The notes under the pieces are model-generated. The model was not told the DNA's origin and did no database searches. It saw nothing but the letters and a program-made list of their open reading frames with translations. A program made the position numbers and the translations under genes. Positions 1 to 10,368 of a stretch of DNA of 64,000 nucleotides are shown here, one piece after another. The stretch is from NCBI RefSeq assembly GCF_036884655.1, contig NC_088348.1, positions 20,530,501 through 20,594,500 of the forward strand, in the 5' to 3' direction. Positions within the stretch are counted from its first letter, which is position 1. Each line of letters starts with the position of its first letter. The DNA is from Musa acuminata AAA Group (Eukaryota > Streptophyta > Magnoliopsida > Zingiberales > Musaceae).

Positions 1-1578
1 TTGGTATAAGCAAGAGGGTGACCATCTTACAATAGTATAGCACCGATTCCGACTCCGGAGGCATCGGCTTCAATAATAAAAGTCATGCCGAAGTTAGGTA
101 GCGCTAGTATGGGCGTTATCGTTATTGTGGCTTTAAGTTCGTCGAAGGTGGTGGTGGCTTTGTCTGACCATTGGGAAGCATCTTTTTCTCAGCAAAGAAG
201 TAAGGGTCACACTGATCTTTCCATAGTTTTTCACGAACTTGTAGTAGTAGCCTGTTAAACTGAGAAAGCCGCATAGCGATTTTATGTTCCTCGGGGTCGG
301 CCAGTTCCGCATTGCTTCAATATTGGAGGGCTCCACCGCCATACCTTCCTCTGATATAATATGCCCAAGATATTCCACCTTATATTGAAAAAAGTTGTAC
401 TTCAATTTTTTGATAAAAAGAGCATGTTCTCGTAAAATCGTCAAAACAAGTCGTAAGTACTGAAAATGACTTTCAAGAGAAGGGTTGTAAATAAGGATAT
501 CTTCGAAGAAAACCAGCACAAACTTATGAAGATAATTCTAAAAAATATCATTCATTAGGCTCTAGAAGGTGGAGGGAATATTGGTGAGACCAAAGGGCAT
601 TACCAAAAATTTGTAGTGGTCGTTGTGTGTTCGAAATCTGATTTTCGGTATGTCTTCTTCGCGCACTCATATTTGATGATACCTAGATCAAAGGTCTAGC
701 TTTGTGAAGACTCATGCTTCCTTTAATTTATCAAGCAATTCATCTACTACTAGAATAGGGCATTTGTCCTTGATGTTCATGCCATTGAGAGCTCGGTAAT
801 CAATGTACATTCATCATGTTTCGTCCTTTCGTACGAGGAGCACCGGTGAAGAGTAGGGGCTGCAACTTGCGTGAATAACTCCTGTTTCGAGCATCTCTTT
901 TATAATCCTTTCTATTTCATCCTTCTGGAGATGTGGATACCAATATGACTAAGTATTTGCTGGAGATTTGCTCGGAAGAATTGGTATATAATGATCATGC
1001 CGATGGGTAGGAGATAGGTTGTGTGGTTCATCAAATATATATAAAAATTCAGCAAGCAAAGGAAGTAGGTTTGGATCTTCAAATTTTTTTGGCTCTCCCT
1101 TAGTTTGCTGCTCAAGTTGTACCAAAGGACCGCTACATGCTTTATGCAAAACCTTCTCCATTCGTTGTGTGCAAATCATCGTTACGTCTCCCCCACGTTT
1201 CCTATATAGTATCACCTGTTTCCCCTTACTATGAAATTTCATAATTAATATCATAAAATTTCAGAAAATATTACCTAATGTCATTAGTCATTTGATGTTG
1301 AGCACAGTCTCATAATCATTAAGAGGGAGGAGGAAGAAATATGTAATTATCTCTTGATCCTATAGTAATAGTTTCACCAGCGGGCACCTATGATCACACT
1401 TCAAAATTCGTCCGTCGACAACCTTAACATCAAACCTGCTACAATTCTAAATAGGTAAGGCCATCTAGATAGCAATCTTGCTATTCATAAAATTATTAGT
1501 GCTCCCGGTGTCAATAAGAATGGTGATAGATTGTTGCTTCAGAAGTCCTCCCACTTTTATCGTTTGTGGGTTCGTGTG
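1..1578 (-). pseudogene. Ty3/gypsy pol fragment (protease, reverse transcriptase, start of RNase H)
   Basis: Read on the minus strand, this runs from an aspartic protease (about 1578-1260) through the RT palm (about 950-530) and RT thumb (519-133) into the start of RNase H at the left edge. The protease keeps its DTGS active site (GAC codon at 1510-1512). The RT catalytic loop reads FFEDILIY, where the family has FFDDILIY, so the first catalytic Asp is Glu. Stops and frameshifts break it, for example near 805-830. It aligns with about 5400-6990 of element A in the same orientation, so it belongs to the same family. It ends abruptly near 1578, where a forward-strand integrase fragment begins. 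It is a dead remnant; family assignment is firm, exact ends are approximate. Confidence 0.85.
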
Positions 1579-1579
1579 T

Positions 1580-2491
1580 CGATAAAAATTGCATGGGATG
1601 CTGAGATCTATTGTAAGTGACTGTGATAGGGTCTTCATAAGCATATTTTGGATATAGTTATTCCAGATGTAGGGAACTAAATTGAAAATGAGTATGGTAT
1701 ATCATCGAAAAACCGACGGAAAGACTAAAGTGATGAATAGGTGCTTGGAGACATACCTCATATGCTTCACCAGTGACTAGCCAAAAGAGTGGACAAAGTG
1801 GCTTCCCTGGGCCGAGTGATGGTATAATACAACTTATCATTCATCCATAAAATATACTCCCTATGAGGCTATGTATGGCTGACTTCCCCATGTGATCTCA
1901 AAATATATGTTGGGCAACTCTAAAGTAGAACAAGTAGACAGGGAACTATAGGACAGATAAAATGCCGAAGTTACTAAAAGAAAATATCACTACAGCCCAA
2001 GTAAGGATGAAACAAAAATATAATCAACACAAAGGCGAAATAAAATTTTCAGTAGGAGATTGGGTCTTTCTACGGCTCCAGCTATATAAGCAAACATCAA
2101 TCCATACCAGAGCATCTATGAAGCTATCATATCAGTTCTATGGACTCTACTAAATTTTGGAGCGCATAGGAGCGGTAGCATACAGATTGGACTTACCCGC
2201 CAACTCTTGAATCCATCCAATCTTCCATGTGTCATGTTTAAAGCTCAAGTTGGGACAAAACGAGATAGCCTAAAGCCATCTACAAATATGACTATCCAAA
2301 GAGAACTCCAGACCCAATCGAGTGCTATTATTAATCGACGGATCGTGACTAAACGATGATGACCGACTACTGAAGTGCTAATACAGTGGGCGAACCTACC
2401 AGTAGAAGATGTCACTTGGGAGAACTATAACGACTTGAAGATCAAATTCACAAAATTCATGGATTGTCAGCCTCGAGGACAAGGCTGATTT
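1580..2491 (+). pseudogene. Ty3/gypsy integrase C-terminal half with chromodomain-like tail
   Basis: Forward translation gives the second half of a gypsy integrase: the block around SIVSDCDRVF (about 1605), the YH..TDG..T block (about 1698), WYNTTYHSS (about 1825), YEAMYG (about 1862) and the GDWVFLRLQ block (about 2063). A tail with LIQWANLPVEDVTWE (about 2370-2415) resembles the chromodomain-like end of plant chromoviruses. Several in-frame stops break it. The N-terminal zinc finger and the first catalytic Asp region are missing. It is followed by a polypurine tract and an LTR, so it is the 3' end of a forward element. The strand switch at about 1578 suggests an inversion inside the element. 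Confidence 0.8.
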
Positions 2492-2505
2492 GAAGAGGGA
2501 GAGCC
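2492..2505 (+). promoter_or_regulatory. Polypurine tract of forward gypsy G
   Basis: A purine-rich stretch (GAAGAGGGAGAG core) directly before the LTR start. It is the expected primer site for plus-strand DNA synthesis. Confidence 0.6.
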
Positions 2506-2882
2506 TATTATGACTCTAGCTAGGAGAGTCCTAATTAAATTTTATTGAAAGGGGCATTCATGTAAAACCTACCTAGCTGACCCCTATTAAAGAGATGAAG
2601 AGGCCGACTAGGGTTAGGGTTAGTTGGGAGGTTGCTTCTTAGAGTAGGAGTCTTATTAAGAGTTGGTTAGAAGTAGGAGTCTTGTGTAGGAGTCCTATTA
2701 GGAGTTGGGGTTTAGAAATCCTATAAATAGTCATGTATTCATCAGCTTTTGATAAGCAATATATAAATCTTATTTGCAGCCTTTGAGTAGCAACCTGGAG
2801 GAAGGAACCCCTATAGAGTTCCAAGGAGGCCGATCCCCTAAAGAGATCAACCCTAAGTTTAGAATCCGTAAGGGTTCTAACA
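2506..2882 (+). repeat. Gypsy LTR, forward (element G)
   Basis: A 377-bp LTR homologous to the reverse-complement LTRs at 3247-3643 and 45030-45445. Its first bases have drifted (TATTATG where the family has TGTTAGG); it ends in TTCTAACA. It is preceded by integrase and PPT and followed by a degraded PBS and leader, so it acts as a 3' LTR for the left fragment and a 5' LTR for the right one. Confidence 0.8.
2722..2729 (+). promoter_or_regulatory. TATA box of gypsy G LTR
   Basis: TATAAATA in the middle of the LTR, at the same place as in both LTRs of element A. Confidence 0.55.
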
Positions 2883-3241
2883 CTTTCTATCAAAGCAGCA
2901 TTCTACATATCTCGTTGCCCTTCCACAGCCATCCATCAACCCTCCACAACCCCCCAAAAAAATTCCTACAATTACTTAATAGATCGTCGTCGAATTCTAT
3001 CGTCATCTCCACCACCGTAGATCATCCTTTGATCTCCCCATGAATTGTAACAGGTTCTGGTTTCCTACCTAACTACTACTGTAATTTAGTTATCCTTATT
3101 CAAAAATCCAGCCATCCATTAGCCCTCTATAGTTGCCCAAAGTAATTCCCACAATTGCTTAAAAGATCATCGCTGAATTCCATAGTCATCTCGACCACCG
3201 CGGATCATCCTTTGATCTTCCCATGAATTGCAACAGGTTCT
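2883..3241 (+). other. Leader of gypsy G with degraded PBS and a 183-bp tandem duplication
   Basis: The first bases after the LTR (about 2886-2897, TATCAAAGC) align with the PBS of element A but are mutated. Then comes untranslated leader homologous to the leader of A. A segment of about 103 bp at 2961-3063 recurs at 3144-3246, which makes a tandem duplication with a 183-bp period. The second copy is cut by element A after GGTTT and continues at 45451. Confidence 0.7.
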
Positions 3242-3246
3242 GGTTT
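3242..3246. repeat. Target-site duplication of element A (left)
   Basis: GGTTT directly before the LTR; the same five bases follow the far LTR at 45446-45450. Confidence 0.85.
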
Positions 3247-3643
3247 TGTTAGAACCCTTGCAGATTCTAAGCTTTGGGTTGATCTCTTTAGGGGATTGGC
3301 CTCCTTGGAACTCTATAGGGGTTCCTTCCTCAAAATTACTGCTCAAAGGCTGTAGAAAAGATTCATTTATTGCTTGTTAAAAGAGGATAAATACATGACT
3401 ATTTATAGGGCTTCTAAACCCTACCTCATAATATGATTCCTTTACAACTCCTAATGCTTCTCTAAGAACAACTACTAATAGGACTCTTACTCAAGACTCA
3501 TATTCCTTTACCACTCCTAATGCTTCCCTAAAAAATAATCTCTTAACCCTAGCTAGCCTCTTCATCTCTTTAATAGGGGTCGACTAGGTAGGTTAACATG
3601 AATGCTCCTCTCAATTAGGACTCTCCTAACTAGAGTCCTAACA
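3247..3643 (-). repeat. Element A 3' LTR
   Basis: A 397-bp LTR, TGTTAG to CTAACA as read on the plus strand, bounded by the TSD on one side and the PPT on the other. Homologous to 45030-45445. Confidence 0.88.
3410..3417 (-). promoter_or_regulatory. TATA box, element A 3' LTR
   Basis: TATAAATA on the minus strand at the conserved LTR position. Confidence 0.5.
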
Positions 3644-3658
3644 GACCCGCCCTCTTTA
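3644..3658 (-). promoter_or_regulatory. Element A polypurine tract
   Basis: Purine-rich on the minus strand (AAAGAGGGCGGGTC), directly next to the 3' LTR. Confidence 0.65.
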
Positions 3659-3659
3659 A

Positions 3660-4900
3660 ATCAGCCTTGTCCTCAAGGTTGAGATTCCATGAACTTAGGA
3701 AACTAGGTCTGCAGCTCCTCATATGATTCCCAAGTAGCGTCTTCAAGTGGTAAATTATTCCAATACATTAGTACTTCAGTAGAGGGATGTCGACGACGCA
3801 TCATGATCCTGTGGTTGAGGATGGCTTATGGTTGGGCTTAAATAACTCCATCCTCAATGGTATTGGGCAGTTGGATCTAGGGTGACTAGTGTGCTCCCTA
3901 CTTGGGCTTCAAGCATGACACATAGAAGACAGGGTAAATTTTGGCATCTTTAGGCAATTTAAGTCTGTACGCCACGGCTCTAGTACACTTTGTGATTAGA
4001 TTGGCCCCATAAAAATGTGGGGATAGCTTTATAGAGGCTTGATTGTTGATGGAGAGTTACTTGTATAGCTGTAGGCGAAGCTAAACCCAATCTCCTACTA
4101 AAAATTTTCTTTCGCTTCATCGTGTGTCGGCTTGCTGCTTCATTCTAGCTTGAGTGATTGAGAGATTATCCTTTAATAGTCGTAGGAGTTTGTCCCTGTT
4201 AATCAATTTTTGGTCGACCTGATCTACCTTAGTCGAGCCAATTATATACTTTGGAATCATAGGGACCGGCCGACCATATAGTGCTTCATAAGGGGCACAT
4301 TTGGTAGATGAATGATATATAGTATTATACCACTATTCAGCCTAGGGAAGCCATTTCGCCCACTCCTTTGATGGGTCACTAGCGAAACACTGAAGGTACA
4401 TCTCTAAACACTTGTTTACTACGTCTGTTTGGCCGTTAGTTTGTGGATGATATGCTGTGCTCATCTTGAGTTAGGTGCCTTGTAACTGAAATAACTCAGT
4501 CCAAAATTTACTAGTGAAGATCCTATCACGATCACTTACAATGGACCTTAGCATCCCATGTAGTTTAATAATATTTTCTATGAAAATCTAGGTAATATAC
4601 TAGCAGTAGTGTAGGGATTTCGCACAGCACAAAAATGAGCATATTTCGTAAGTCGATTAAATACCACGAGAATTGTGCTTTTACCTTTGGAAGGTGGCAG
4701 CCCTTCGATGAAGTCCATGGAGATGTCAGTCCACACCGAGTTTGGTATGTGTAGTGGTTGTAGCTTTCTTGGACTTGCCACTGTTTCACTCTTGTGCTGT
4801 TGACATACATCACATTGTGCCACATATTTAGCAATAATTTTTTTCATCCCTCTCTAATAAAAATTTTGCTTCACTCTTTTGTAGGTTCTCAGGAATCCAG
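3660..4900 (-). pseudogene. Element A integrase with chromodomain-like tail
   Basis: A minus-strand gypsy integrase that would insert the cDNA into the chromosome. From the N-terminus it shows CDVCQQHKSE of the HHCC zinc finger (about 4820-4790), the core strand WTDISMDFIEGLP (about 4730), SIVSDRDR (about 4540), STAYHPQTNGQTD (about 4460-4420), and a tail with LPLEDATWESYEEL (about 3770-3720) like the chromodomain-like end of chromoviruses. Core motifs are well kept, but stops and frameshifts interrupt the frame, for example a stop after the QGT block near 4470 and frame loss near 4580. It lies directly before the PPT, as expected for gypsy order PR-RT-RH-INT. Not functional as read. Confidence 0.85.
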
Positions 4901-5077
4901 AGTGCCTTGCTGAAGGTGTGGAGTGCATTTTATACAGGATGATTTTGATGCAAGGGGAGTCAGGTATAAGCACAATGCGACCTTTGTAACGTAAATCTCT
5001 CGAATCTCAAGTGTAGTGGCTATTACACTTGGATCCTCTAATTTTTTTATGATATTGCTGATCTCTGGATCCTTTTT

Positions 5078-5580
5078 TTATTCTTCCCTAATGTCCTCAA
5101 GGAAACTGGTGGTAGGAAGGGAGATGCCTGAAAACTTAGCTTGCTCAAGTAGCCGTGTGAGTGCATCTGCAACAACATTTTCTTTCCCATTTTTGTAAAT
5201 AATTTCATAATCAAATCCAAGAAGTTTGGTTACCCATTTTTGCTGCTTAGGAGATGATATCTTTTGCTCCAAAAAGTGCTTGAGGCTTCTATGGTAGGTT
5301 TTAATTTGAAATCGCCGACCGATCAAGTAGGGTCTCCACCTTGTTACTTTGTGCACAATGGTGAGCATCTCCTTATCATATATTGATATATTTTGATGAG
5401 AGGGAGATAATGCCTTGCTGGTGTATATAAGTGGTTGACCATCTTGCATGAGAACGGCTCCAATTTCGGCTCTAAATGCGTCAACCTCAATGATGAAGGT
5501 TCGATTGAAATCTTGTAGTGCTAGCACTGGCGTCGTCGTTATGGTTGCCTTAAGTTTGTCGAAGGCAGTGAAGGCTTTGT
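5078..5580 (-). pseudogene. Element A RNase H
   Basis: A minus-strand RNase H of the gypsy type, which would degrade the RNA of the RNA/DNA hybrid. The frame at 5527-5078 shows FIIEVDAFRAEIGAVL (start of the fold with the first acidic residue), YDKEMLTIVH (the catalytic Glu block) and ENVVADALTRL at the C-terminal end. This stretch of about 149 codons is open and is the best-preserved part of the element's pol. The DA(S/F)xxxxG motif has F where most family members have S. Joins to RT upstream are broken. Confidence 0.85.
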
Positions 5581-6340
5581 GCGACCATTAGAAGATATCT
5601 CTTTTTAGTAGAGAAGTAAGGGATGTGCTGATCTTCCTATAGTCCTTAACAAATTTTCGGTAGTAGCCCGTTAGTCCAAGGAACCCACGCAGTAATTTCA
5701 CATTTGTAGGTTTCGGCCAGCCTTGCATTGCTTCAATTTTTGTTGGGTCTATTGCCACTCCTTCTGATATTATGTGCCCAAGGTAGTCTACTTTTTTCTA
5801 GAGAAAACTACACTTTGGCTAATTAACAAAAAGAGTATTCTCCCGAAGGATCGTCAAAACAACCCATAAATACTGAAAGTGAGTTTCAAGAGAAGGGCTA
5901 TAAATGAGAATATGATAAAAAAATGCCAGCACAAATTTATGAAGAAAGCTCTAAAAAATATCATCCATTAGAATTTGGAAGGTTGAAGGAGCATTAGTGA
6001 GTCTAAAAGGCATTACCAAGAATTCATAATGGCTGTTATGTGTACGTAATGTAGTTTTTGGAATGTCATCTTTATATACCCGAATTTGGTGGTAACCGGA
6101 TCGGAGGTCCAACTTCGTGAAGACTTGAGCTCCTTTTAACTCATCAAGAAGTTCATTCACTATTGGTATTGGGTACTGATCCTTAACGGTGATGCCATTT
6201 AAAGCTCGGTAGTCAATGCACATCCGCCAAGTTCCGTTCTTCTTGCATACAAGTAGCACCGGTGAAGAATAAGGGCTGCAACTTGGCCGAATCACCCCTG
6301 TTTCAAGCATCTCCTTTACGATCTTTTCAATTTCATCCTT
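5581..6340 (-). pseudogene. Element A reverse transcriptase with lost catalytic Asp pair
   Basis: A minus-strand gypsy RT. The finger and palm are clear at 6310-5951: [34 protein letters not shown] and the F.LTNAP.TFQ block. The first catalytic Asp ([10 protein letters not shown]) is present. The second catalytic motif, normally FFDDILIYS, reads FFYHILIYS: Tyr-His codons at 5912-5917 replace the Asp pair. The thumb follows at about 5890-5600 with stops. The enzyme could not polymerise DNA. Its neighbours, protease upstream and RNase H downstream, fit gypsy order. Confidence 0.87.
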
Positions 6341-6990
6341 CTAGAGGTGAGGATATTGGTATGGCTGAGTGTTTACTGGTGGCTTGCCCGGAAGGATTAG
6401 AATCCAATGGTCGTGTTGCCGAGTAGGAGGAAGACCACGCGGCTTAGCAAAAATATCAGCAAATTCAGCAAGCAATTGGGTGAGATTTTGATCTTCAATT
6501 TCTATTTTCTTCCCCTCTGGTTGCTGTTGGAGATGCATCGAAAAGCCACCATTTACCTTATGCAAAACTTTCTCCATTCGTTGGGTCGAAACGGTGGTTA
6601 CGTTGCTTCCGCGCTTCCCACATAGGATGATCTGTTTGCCTTTGCAGTAGAATTTCATAACTAATTTGGAGAAGTTCCAAGAGACATCACCTAGCATCAT
6701 CAGCCATTCTATGCCAAGCAGGGCCTCATATTTTCTTGGTCTTGTAGTAATAGTTTCACCTGCAGACATCTTTGGTCGCACTTTAGGATTCTTCCGTCGG
6801 CGATCTTTACGTCGAACTTCGAACTTGTTGCAACCTTCGATGTGGAGCATCATCCAAGCAACAACCTTACTATTTAGGAAGTTATTAGTGCTGCCTGTGT
6901 TGATGAGAATAGTGATCGGTTGTTGTTTGAGAAGGCTTCCAACTTTCATCGTTTGCGGGTTTGAGTAGCCGACTAGTGCGTGTACCATAA
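6341..6990 (-). pseudogene. Element A aspartic protease and protease-RT linker
   Basis: A minus-strand retropepsin domain that would cut the Gag-Pol polyprotein. The 215-codon open frame starts just before NPQTMKVGSLLKQQPITIL and continues through GIEWLMMLGDVSWNF (the conserved end of the fold) to the linker before RT. The active site is INTGSTNNFL: Asn (codon at 6899-6901) replaces the catalytic Asp of DTGS. The related fragment at the left edge still has DTGS, so this change is specific to A or its close relatives. An inactive protease would prevent particle maturation. Confidence 0.85.
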
Positions 6991-7966
6991 AGTCGGTCAG
7001 TTGTGGCTCTTCTTCTGTATCTTCTTCTTCATGTTCAAGGTTCTCTTTTGGATGTTCAATGACCTCTTCTTATACTAGTTCAATCATAAGAAGTCTCCCA
7101 TTTTTACAGCGATGCTCGTGGCTCCACGGCTCGTCGTTGTGCCAACATAACCCCTTCGCATATTGCTCCCAAAGCTCTTCTCTTGTCAACCTTTTTGGTG
7201 TAGGGGCTCGGCTGATAGTAGGGGGGGCTAAGGGCTTCAGTAATACTAGTTAGGGAGTGACTCTAGTCCTCCAGGCTTCAAGGTTCAATCACTCCTTTTG
7301 AAGTCGTGCGAAAGAGATGGTTGCCATAAGCGTGTATAGTTGTCACGCTTTAACTTCTCCCCGGATCTCTAGCTTCAAGCCTTCAATAAAGGTCCCTAAT
7401 AGCTATTTTTCAGACCAATTATGAGTTTGATTAGATAACCTTTCAAACATGATTTGGTACTCCTGAATGGTGGAGGTTTGTCGGATCATTGCTAGTTGTC
7501 CGTCAATGTTCTCGTAATCGGTTGGTCTGAAGCGGATCAGCAGTCTTTCTTTGAATTGTCGCCATGAGAGGACTCCATGAGTGTGAGTGTGTTTAAAATA
7601 GTTAAACTACTGTATGGCATCCCCTTCAAGATGTATAACCATAATTTCCACCATAGATGCGTCCACGATTTTGTGGAACCGAAAATATCACTCCGCGCAC
7701 GAGATCCAACCAATGGGTTCTCCTTCTTCCCATCTAGAGAAGTCCACCCTCATGTGTGGATAGTTAGGATCAGTCATAGAGCCCCCTCTCTCTTGGAAGT
7801 CATCTCTTTGGGCTTGGTGTGATTAGTCAGAGCTCTCTCCTTGATGTGATTTCTTCAGGCTTGGTGGTCAGCCCAAACTGAGTTCGGTAAAGAGGGTCCG
7901 AATCTTATCCTCCATTCGTGCCTCGAAGGCTTCAAATTTAACATTGATTGCCTCCTCAGATGCCAT
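6991..7966 (-). pseudogene. Element A gag (Ty3/gypsy capsid/nucleocapsid)
   Basis: A minus-strand gag. The start is placed at the ATG at 7966-7964, which begins MASEEAINVKFEAFEARMED, a charged helical N-terminus. A block near 7400-7370 (GTFIEGLKLEIRG) is the usual end of the gypsy capsid region. A zinc-knuckle remnant lies near 7140-7090 (CWHNDEPWSHEHRCK), with the second Cys replaced by Asn. Several stops and frameshifts occur, including one soon after the N-terminal block. The same gag family reads forward in element G at 45874-46085 and 48772-49247. Confidence 0.75.
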
Positions 7967-8363
7967 AGTATATGCCTCCAAATCTGTAATGTTAATATCT
8001 CTCTTTTGTTGTCAGGTTAAGGCATGTATATGTTGAGAGAAGTGGTGGTTGAAAGGGTTGGTGGATTGGTGGATGTAGGCTACGATTTAGGCTTATTTTG
8101 GATGCAGTTGGAGGGTGTGGTTTAGTGGAGTTTTAGGGCTATGATGGTAGTGGATGAAGGTTAGGGAAAAAAGTTTTAGATCTATGGCAGATGGCAGCAA
8201 AGTTTTGACAGAAATCAGTGGAAGTTGCTATAGATATGTGTTGTCTTGTAAAAGTAGAATTGTCATCGAAGAAACAGCAGTTTCTTGATGAATTTTCAAG
8301 TAAAAACCAAGATATTTTAGGAAAGAATTTGATAGAAAAATCTTAGTTTATATAACAGCAATG
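7967..8363 (-). other. Element A leader, part 1
   Basis: Untranslated leader between gag and the insertion site of element D; no coding signal seen. The leader resumes at 43256. Confidence 0.6.
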
Positions 8364-8368
8364 ATGAC
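8364..8368. repeat. Target-site duplication of element D (left)
   Basis: ATGAC before D's left LTR tip; ATGAA follows D's right LTR at 43251-43255 (4 of 5 bases match). Confidence 0.65.
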
Positions 8369-8401
8369 TATTGAATCTCAAATTTTGATGATGAAAGTCA
8401 A
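8369..8401 (+). repeat. Element D 5' LTR, first 33 bp
   Basis: Starts TATTGAATCTC (family TGTTGAATCTC) and continues GATGATGAAAGTCAA. The rest of this LTR begins at 33177 after element C. Confidence 0.8.
8397..8401. repeat. Target-site duplication of element C (left)
   Basis: GTCAA, repeated exactly at 33172-33176. Confidence 0.9.
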
Positions 8402-9947
8402 TGTTAGGATCAAGAGCACTAAGAGGGGGGGGTGAATTAGTGCAGCGGAAAACTTTCGACGATTAAAACTGCGTTCATACATTGAAATCCGATTCCGACG
8501 TAAAAGTCATTTCGTGCATATAATAACTTTGAAAGCTTACGAAAATGTATTTGAAATAAAGTAAGGTAGGAAGTTTGCAGTTAAGATAGAAATCGGAATG
8601 CAAACTGAAATATGATGTTTATAGGATAAAACCGATTTCCGACGTAAAACCGTTTTTGGAAACTTAACTTGAAAGTGAGTTTGTAAAATAGTGTAGCAAA
8701 AGTAAAGAGGAAGTAAAGCACATATGGAGGTTTGTAGTAAGGTAAGCAGCAAGAATAAATGCAATCCAGAGAGCACCGCAATTTTAAAGTGGTTCGGTCA
8801 ATCTTGACCTACATCCACTTTTGGCTTCCTCCTCCGACGAGGTCACCAACATCCACTAGAGGCCTTCCTTCAATAGGCGAAGGCCAACCACCCTTTTATA
8901 GATTCACTTCTTTTGACGGGCTTAGGAGACAACCCTTACAAAATTTCTCTCCTCTCTTAAAAGATAAAAACTTGGAAGAAAAGAGGGAGGAGGACTTCAA
9001 GCCTTTAACAACACTTTTGTGCTCTAAAAATCATAGAGTCAGATTGGATTTTCGGTGCCCTTTCATGCAGGAAAGGGTGGGGTATATATAGGCCCCAAAC
9101 TAGTTTGAATTTGGAGCTCAAAACTGTCATTTCCCGGAATTTCGGGGTCTAGTGGTTGCACCGCCTAACTGGGGTGGTTGCACCACCTGGCAGAGCTCGG
9201 AGACTGAGCCTCTAGGCAGTGCCACCGCCTGACAGGGGCGATTACACCTCCTGCTAGAGCTCGAAGATCGAGCTCAGGCAGTGCCACCGCCTAACTAGGG
9301 CGGTTGCACCACCCAGCCAAAGCTCGGAGATCGAGCTCAGGAAGTTGCACCTCTATCAAAGGCAATTGCACCGCATAGCCAGAGACTAAGCCCTGGGCGG
9401 TGCCACCACCGACCCAAGCGGTGCCACCTATGGCAAAGTAATCTGGGTCCGAATGGGCTGATCCATTCGGTCCAATTTGGGTCTGTCAAGGGCCCAATTG
9501 CCCCAAGATTAAGTTAATGGGATCACCTCCCATTTCTAACTTAATCATTGTGTGAACTACGAATTTCTTAAGACATTTACTACAACTTGCTCCGGTGCGT
9601 CAATCGCTTCTTCCGGTGAGCTTCCGTCGATCATCCGATGAACCGTCGATGATGCTCCTGCGGACTTCCGACAAACTCCTAGACTTGCGACGATCCACTT
9701 GGCATGTTTTGATGAGCTTCTTTTGGCAAGCTCTTGGACTTCTCGGATTTGTTTCCGCAGAACCTCCGACGACCGTCCGGACTTCCATCGAGCTCTCGAA
9801 CTCGCAACGTGATCATAGTCTTTGACTCCAGCTCAACTCCTGCTGCATGTCTTACTTTCATCATAGTTAATCCTGCATACTTATCTCAACATATGGATTA
9901 GATAACAAATAACAATTGACGTCATCATCAAAATCCGAGATTCAACA
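8402..9947 (-). repeat. Element C 3' LTR
   Basis: A 1546-bp LTR, TGTTAGGATC to GATTCAACA on the plus strand. It contains a GC-rich block at about 9160-9440 with GGCGGT/ACCGCC modules, which lies upstream of the TATA box in the sense of transcription. Confidence 0.9.
9083..9090 (-). promoter_or_regulatory. TATA box, element C 3' LTR
   Basis: TATATACC context on the minus strand, at the same place in the other C LTR (32339-32346), next to the GC-rich palindrome block. Confidence 0.55.
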
Positions 9948-9948
9948 A

Positions 9949-9961
9949 TCTCCCCCTTTTT
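9949..9961 (-). promoter_or_regulatory. Element C polypurine tract
   Basis: Minus-strand AAAAAGGGGGAGA directly next to the 3' LTR; nearly the same tract is found in D, J and N. Confidence 0.8.
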
Positions 9962-10223
9962 GATGATGACAATCAATTAATAACAGAGTTAATCTTAACT
10001 CCCCCTATCTATGTGCCATAATTGAGATAAGTCATTCTTGAATTCAAAGCCTTTGAATTCAAGAGACATATTGATAAGTTAAAATCATTTAACCTTATCA
10101 ATACTCTTATCATGATTCTCATTATGATGTATCTCTCTGAAAATGATGTATGATGTCAAGGCTTGACATTCATTTTAAAATTTCAAATGTGAGTGATGGT
10201 AATGATAGCAATTCATCATATGG

Positions 10224-10269
10224 TAAGATATCAACATGTAAAATTTTGAAGTAAGATTTTGATATCTTA
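10224..10269 (-). repeat. GATATC hairpin 1 (element C)
   Basis: Inverted repeat TAAGATATCAA / TTGATATCTTA with small mismatches, loop about 24 bases. Confidence 0.65.
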
Positions 10270-10322
10270 ATATAATGCTCACATTTCAAGTATTTTAGCA
10301 ATCATAGCATTTCATCACATGG

Positions 10323-10368
10323 TAAGATATCAACACGTAGGACTACGATGCAAGTTCTTGATATCTTA
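10323..10368 (-). repeat. GATATC hairpin 2 (element C)
   Basis: Second copy, arms TAAGATATCAA and TTGATATCTTA, 99 bp from the first. Confidence 0.7.
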
